Shown: piece after piece, positions 13,907 through 14,839 of the stretch
Layout of the letters: each line of letters begins with the position of its first letter
Position numbering within the stretch: the stretch's first letter is position 1
NCBI GenBank assembly: GCA_041741895.1
Contig: JBGSJO010000009.1
Span: 1 to 14,839 of the forward strand
DNA from: Allopontixanthobacter sp041741895
GTDB lineage: Bacteria; Pseudomonadota; Alphaproteobacteria; Sphingomonadales; Sphingomonadaceae
Reading direction: 5' to 3'
Length of the DNA stretch: 14,839 nt
Position numbers and translations under genes: made by a program
The notes under the pieces: generated by a model
What the model was told of the DNA's origin: nothing
The model's input: the letters and a program-made list of their open reading frames with translations, nothing else
The model's database searches: none

Positions 13907-14839
13907 TCAGAGCGGCAAGCCAACGTAATTTTCGGCAATCGCGGTCTGCATCGCTGTGCTGCTGGCGATGTAATCAAGTTCGGACAACTGCATGCGCCGT
14001 TCGAACGCTCCATCCTGCGGGAAGCGGTGCATCAACTTTGTCAGATACCAGCTGAATCGTTCGGACTTCCACACCCGCGCGGATGCCTTGTCGCTATAGC
14101 CGACTAGGCCTGCTTCATCGCCGCGCGTGAAATGTTCGATCAGCGCGCGTGACAGATAGGCGACGTCGGATGCGGCCAGATTGAGCCCCTTGGCACCAGT
14201 CGGCGGCACGATATGCGCGGCATCACCGGCTAGAAACAGCCGGCCATGTTGCATCGGTTCGAAAACGAAGGAGCGCAGAGGCGCGATCGATTTTTCGAGC
14301 GCCGGCCCGCACGTGATATCTACGCCGTTGGGGCCAAGCCGGATGGAAAGTTCATCCCACAGCCGATCATCGCTCCAATCCTCCAGCTTCTGATCGAGCG
14401 GAACGTCGATGTAATAGCGGCTGCGCGTGCGCGAGCGCATCGATGCCAGCGCGAAGCCGCGTTCATGGCTGGCGTAGATAAGTTCATCGTTGCACGGCGG
14501 AACATCTGCGAGGATGCCGAGCCAGCCGAAGGGATAGACGAGTTCATAGGGGCGGGCGATGCTGGCGGGGATTGCCTGCCGCGAAGGCCCGTGAAAACCA
14601 TCGCAGCCGCAGATGAATTTGGCCGAAACGCGGTGCGTCTGGCCATCCTTGGCGTAGCTGACCGAAGGTTCATCGCTGTCGATGTCGTTTAGCATGACAT
14701 CCTCGGCTTCGTAAACGATCTCCAGCCCGCGTTCGGGCGCCGCGTCCATCAGGTCGCGTGTGATCTCGGTCTGGCCATAGACCATCACCTGCCCGCCGGT
14801 CAGCCCGGCGATGTCGATACGGATCAGGCGCTCCCCATC
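13907..14839 (-). CDS. pobA: 4-hydroxybenzoate 3-monooxygenase, C-terminal 310 residues (runs off right edge)
   Basis: A flavoprotein that hydroxylates 4-hydroxybenzoate to protocatechuate with NADPH and O2, feeding the beta-ketoadipate or meta-cleavage routes. The visible part starts inside the protein at DGERLIRIDIAGLTGGQVMV, then YGQTEITRDLMDA. It contains the CGCDGFHGPSR block, PFGWLGILADVPP, and ASMRSRTRSRYYIDVPL. The last aligns with the substrate-site Ser212, Arg214, Arg220 and Tyr222 of the Pseudomonas enzyme. The second FAD motif GDAAHIVPPTGAKGLNLAAS is intact. The C-terminus ends normally with AENYVGLPL. Family length is about 390 residues, so about 80 N-terminal residues with the GxGxxG motif lie beyond the window. 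It converges on the MFS gene with a 43-base gap and is probably unrelated to the sugar locus. Confidence 0.9.
   Translation of the reverse strand, partial: DGERLIRIDIAGLTGGQVMVYGQTEITRDLMDAAPERGLEIVYEAEDVMLNDIDSDEPSVSYAKDGQTHRVSAKFICGCDGFHGPSRQAIPASIARPYELVYPFGWLGILADVPPCNDELIYASHERGFALASMRSRTRSRYYIDVPLDQKLEDWSDDRLWDELSIRLGPNGVDITCGPALEKSIAPLRSFVFEPMQHGRLFLAGDAAHIVPPTGAKGLNLAASDVAYLSRALIEHFTRGDEAGLVGYSDKASARVWKSERFSWYLTKLMHRFPQDGAFERRMQLSELDYIASSTAMQTAIAENYVGLPL

Noticed and set aside
1..14839. CRISPR array, tRNA, rRNA or phage genes
   Set aside because: I found no regularly spaced repeats, cloverleaf-like sequence or phage structural motifs on either strand.

Overview
The window looks like accessory DNA from an alphaproteobacterium, most likely a sphingomonad (Erythrobacter, Novosphingobium or Sphingomonas type). 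I base this on the GC-rich codon use, a large TonB-dependent receptor inside a sugar operon, an ECF sigma factor paired with a DUF6768-like protein, and the style of the transposase remnants. The assignment is inference; there is no rRNA or tRNA here to anchor it.

Layout. (1) 1-945 is an insertion-sequence graveyard. It holds the start of an IS701-like transposase running off the left edge, an N-terminal piece of a conserved hypothetical gene, the C-terminal end of an IS630-family transposase, and a short scrap that resembles IS3-family orfB. No intact gene is visible. (2) 946-3283 is a tightly overlapping three-gene ABC exporter operon (ATPase plus two six-helix permeases) of the type known as the fluoroquinolone exporter Rv2688c/Rv2687c/Rv2686c of Mycobacterium tuberculosis. 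(3) 3474-4393 is an ECF sigma factor overlapping a small two-helix membrane protein of DUF6768 type, which may be its anti-sigma or effector. (4) 4424-5056 is a second scar: a KtrA/TrkA-like fragment facing a frameshifted, truncated crotonase (enoyl-CoA hydratase) gene. (5) 5199-5765 is a TetR-family regulator of the LmrA/YxaF kind. It is flanked on both sides by near-identical copies of the box expected for that subfamily. (6) 5977-12502 is a sugar locus: a LacI-family regulator, a fused GH65 disaccharide phosphorylase/beta-phosphoglucomutase, and a TonB-dependent receptor; an MFS transporter follows at 12613-13863. (7) 13907 to the right edge is pobA (4-hydroxybenzoate 3-monooxygenase) on the minus strand, missing its N-terminus.

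How the parts fit. In the sugar locus the receptor would bring an alpha-linked glucose disaccharide or oligosaccharide across the outer membrane. The MFS protein would carry it across the inner membrane. The fused cytoplasmic enzyme would split it with phosphate and convert the resulting beta-glucose 1-phosphate to glucose 6-phosphate on the same polypeptide. Three LacI-type operators in 49 bp sit just upstream of the fusion gene, so the LacI protein is probably the local sugar-responsive repressor. A strong hairpin between the receptor and the MFS gene suggests that the transporter is expressed at a lower level or partly separately. The ABC exporter and sigma/DUF6768 pair lie between two zones of DNA debris and may have arrived as one cassette. 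The TetR regulator has probably lost its working target, because the divergent crotonase gene is broken.
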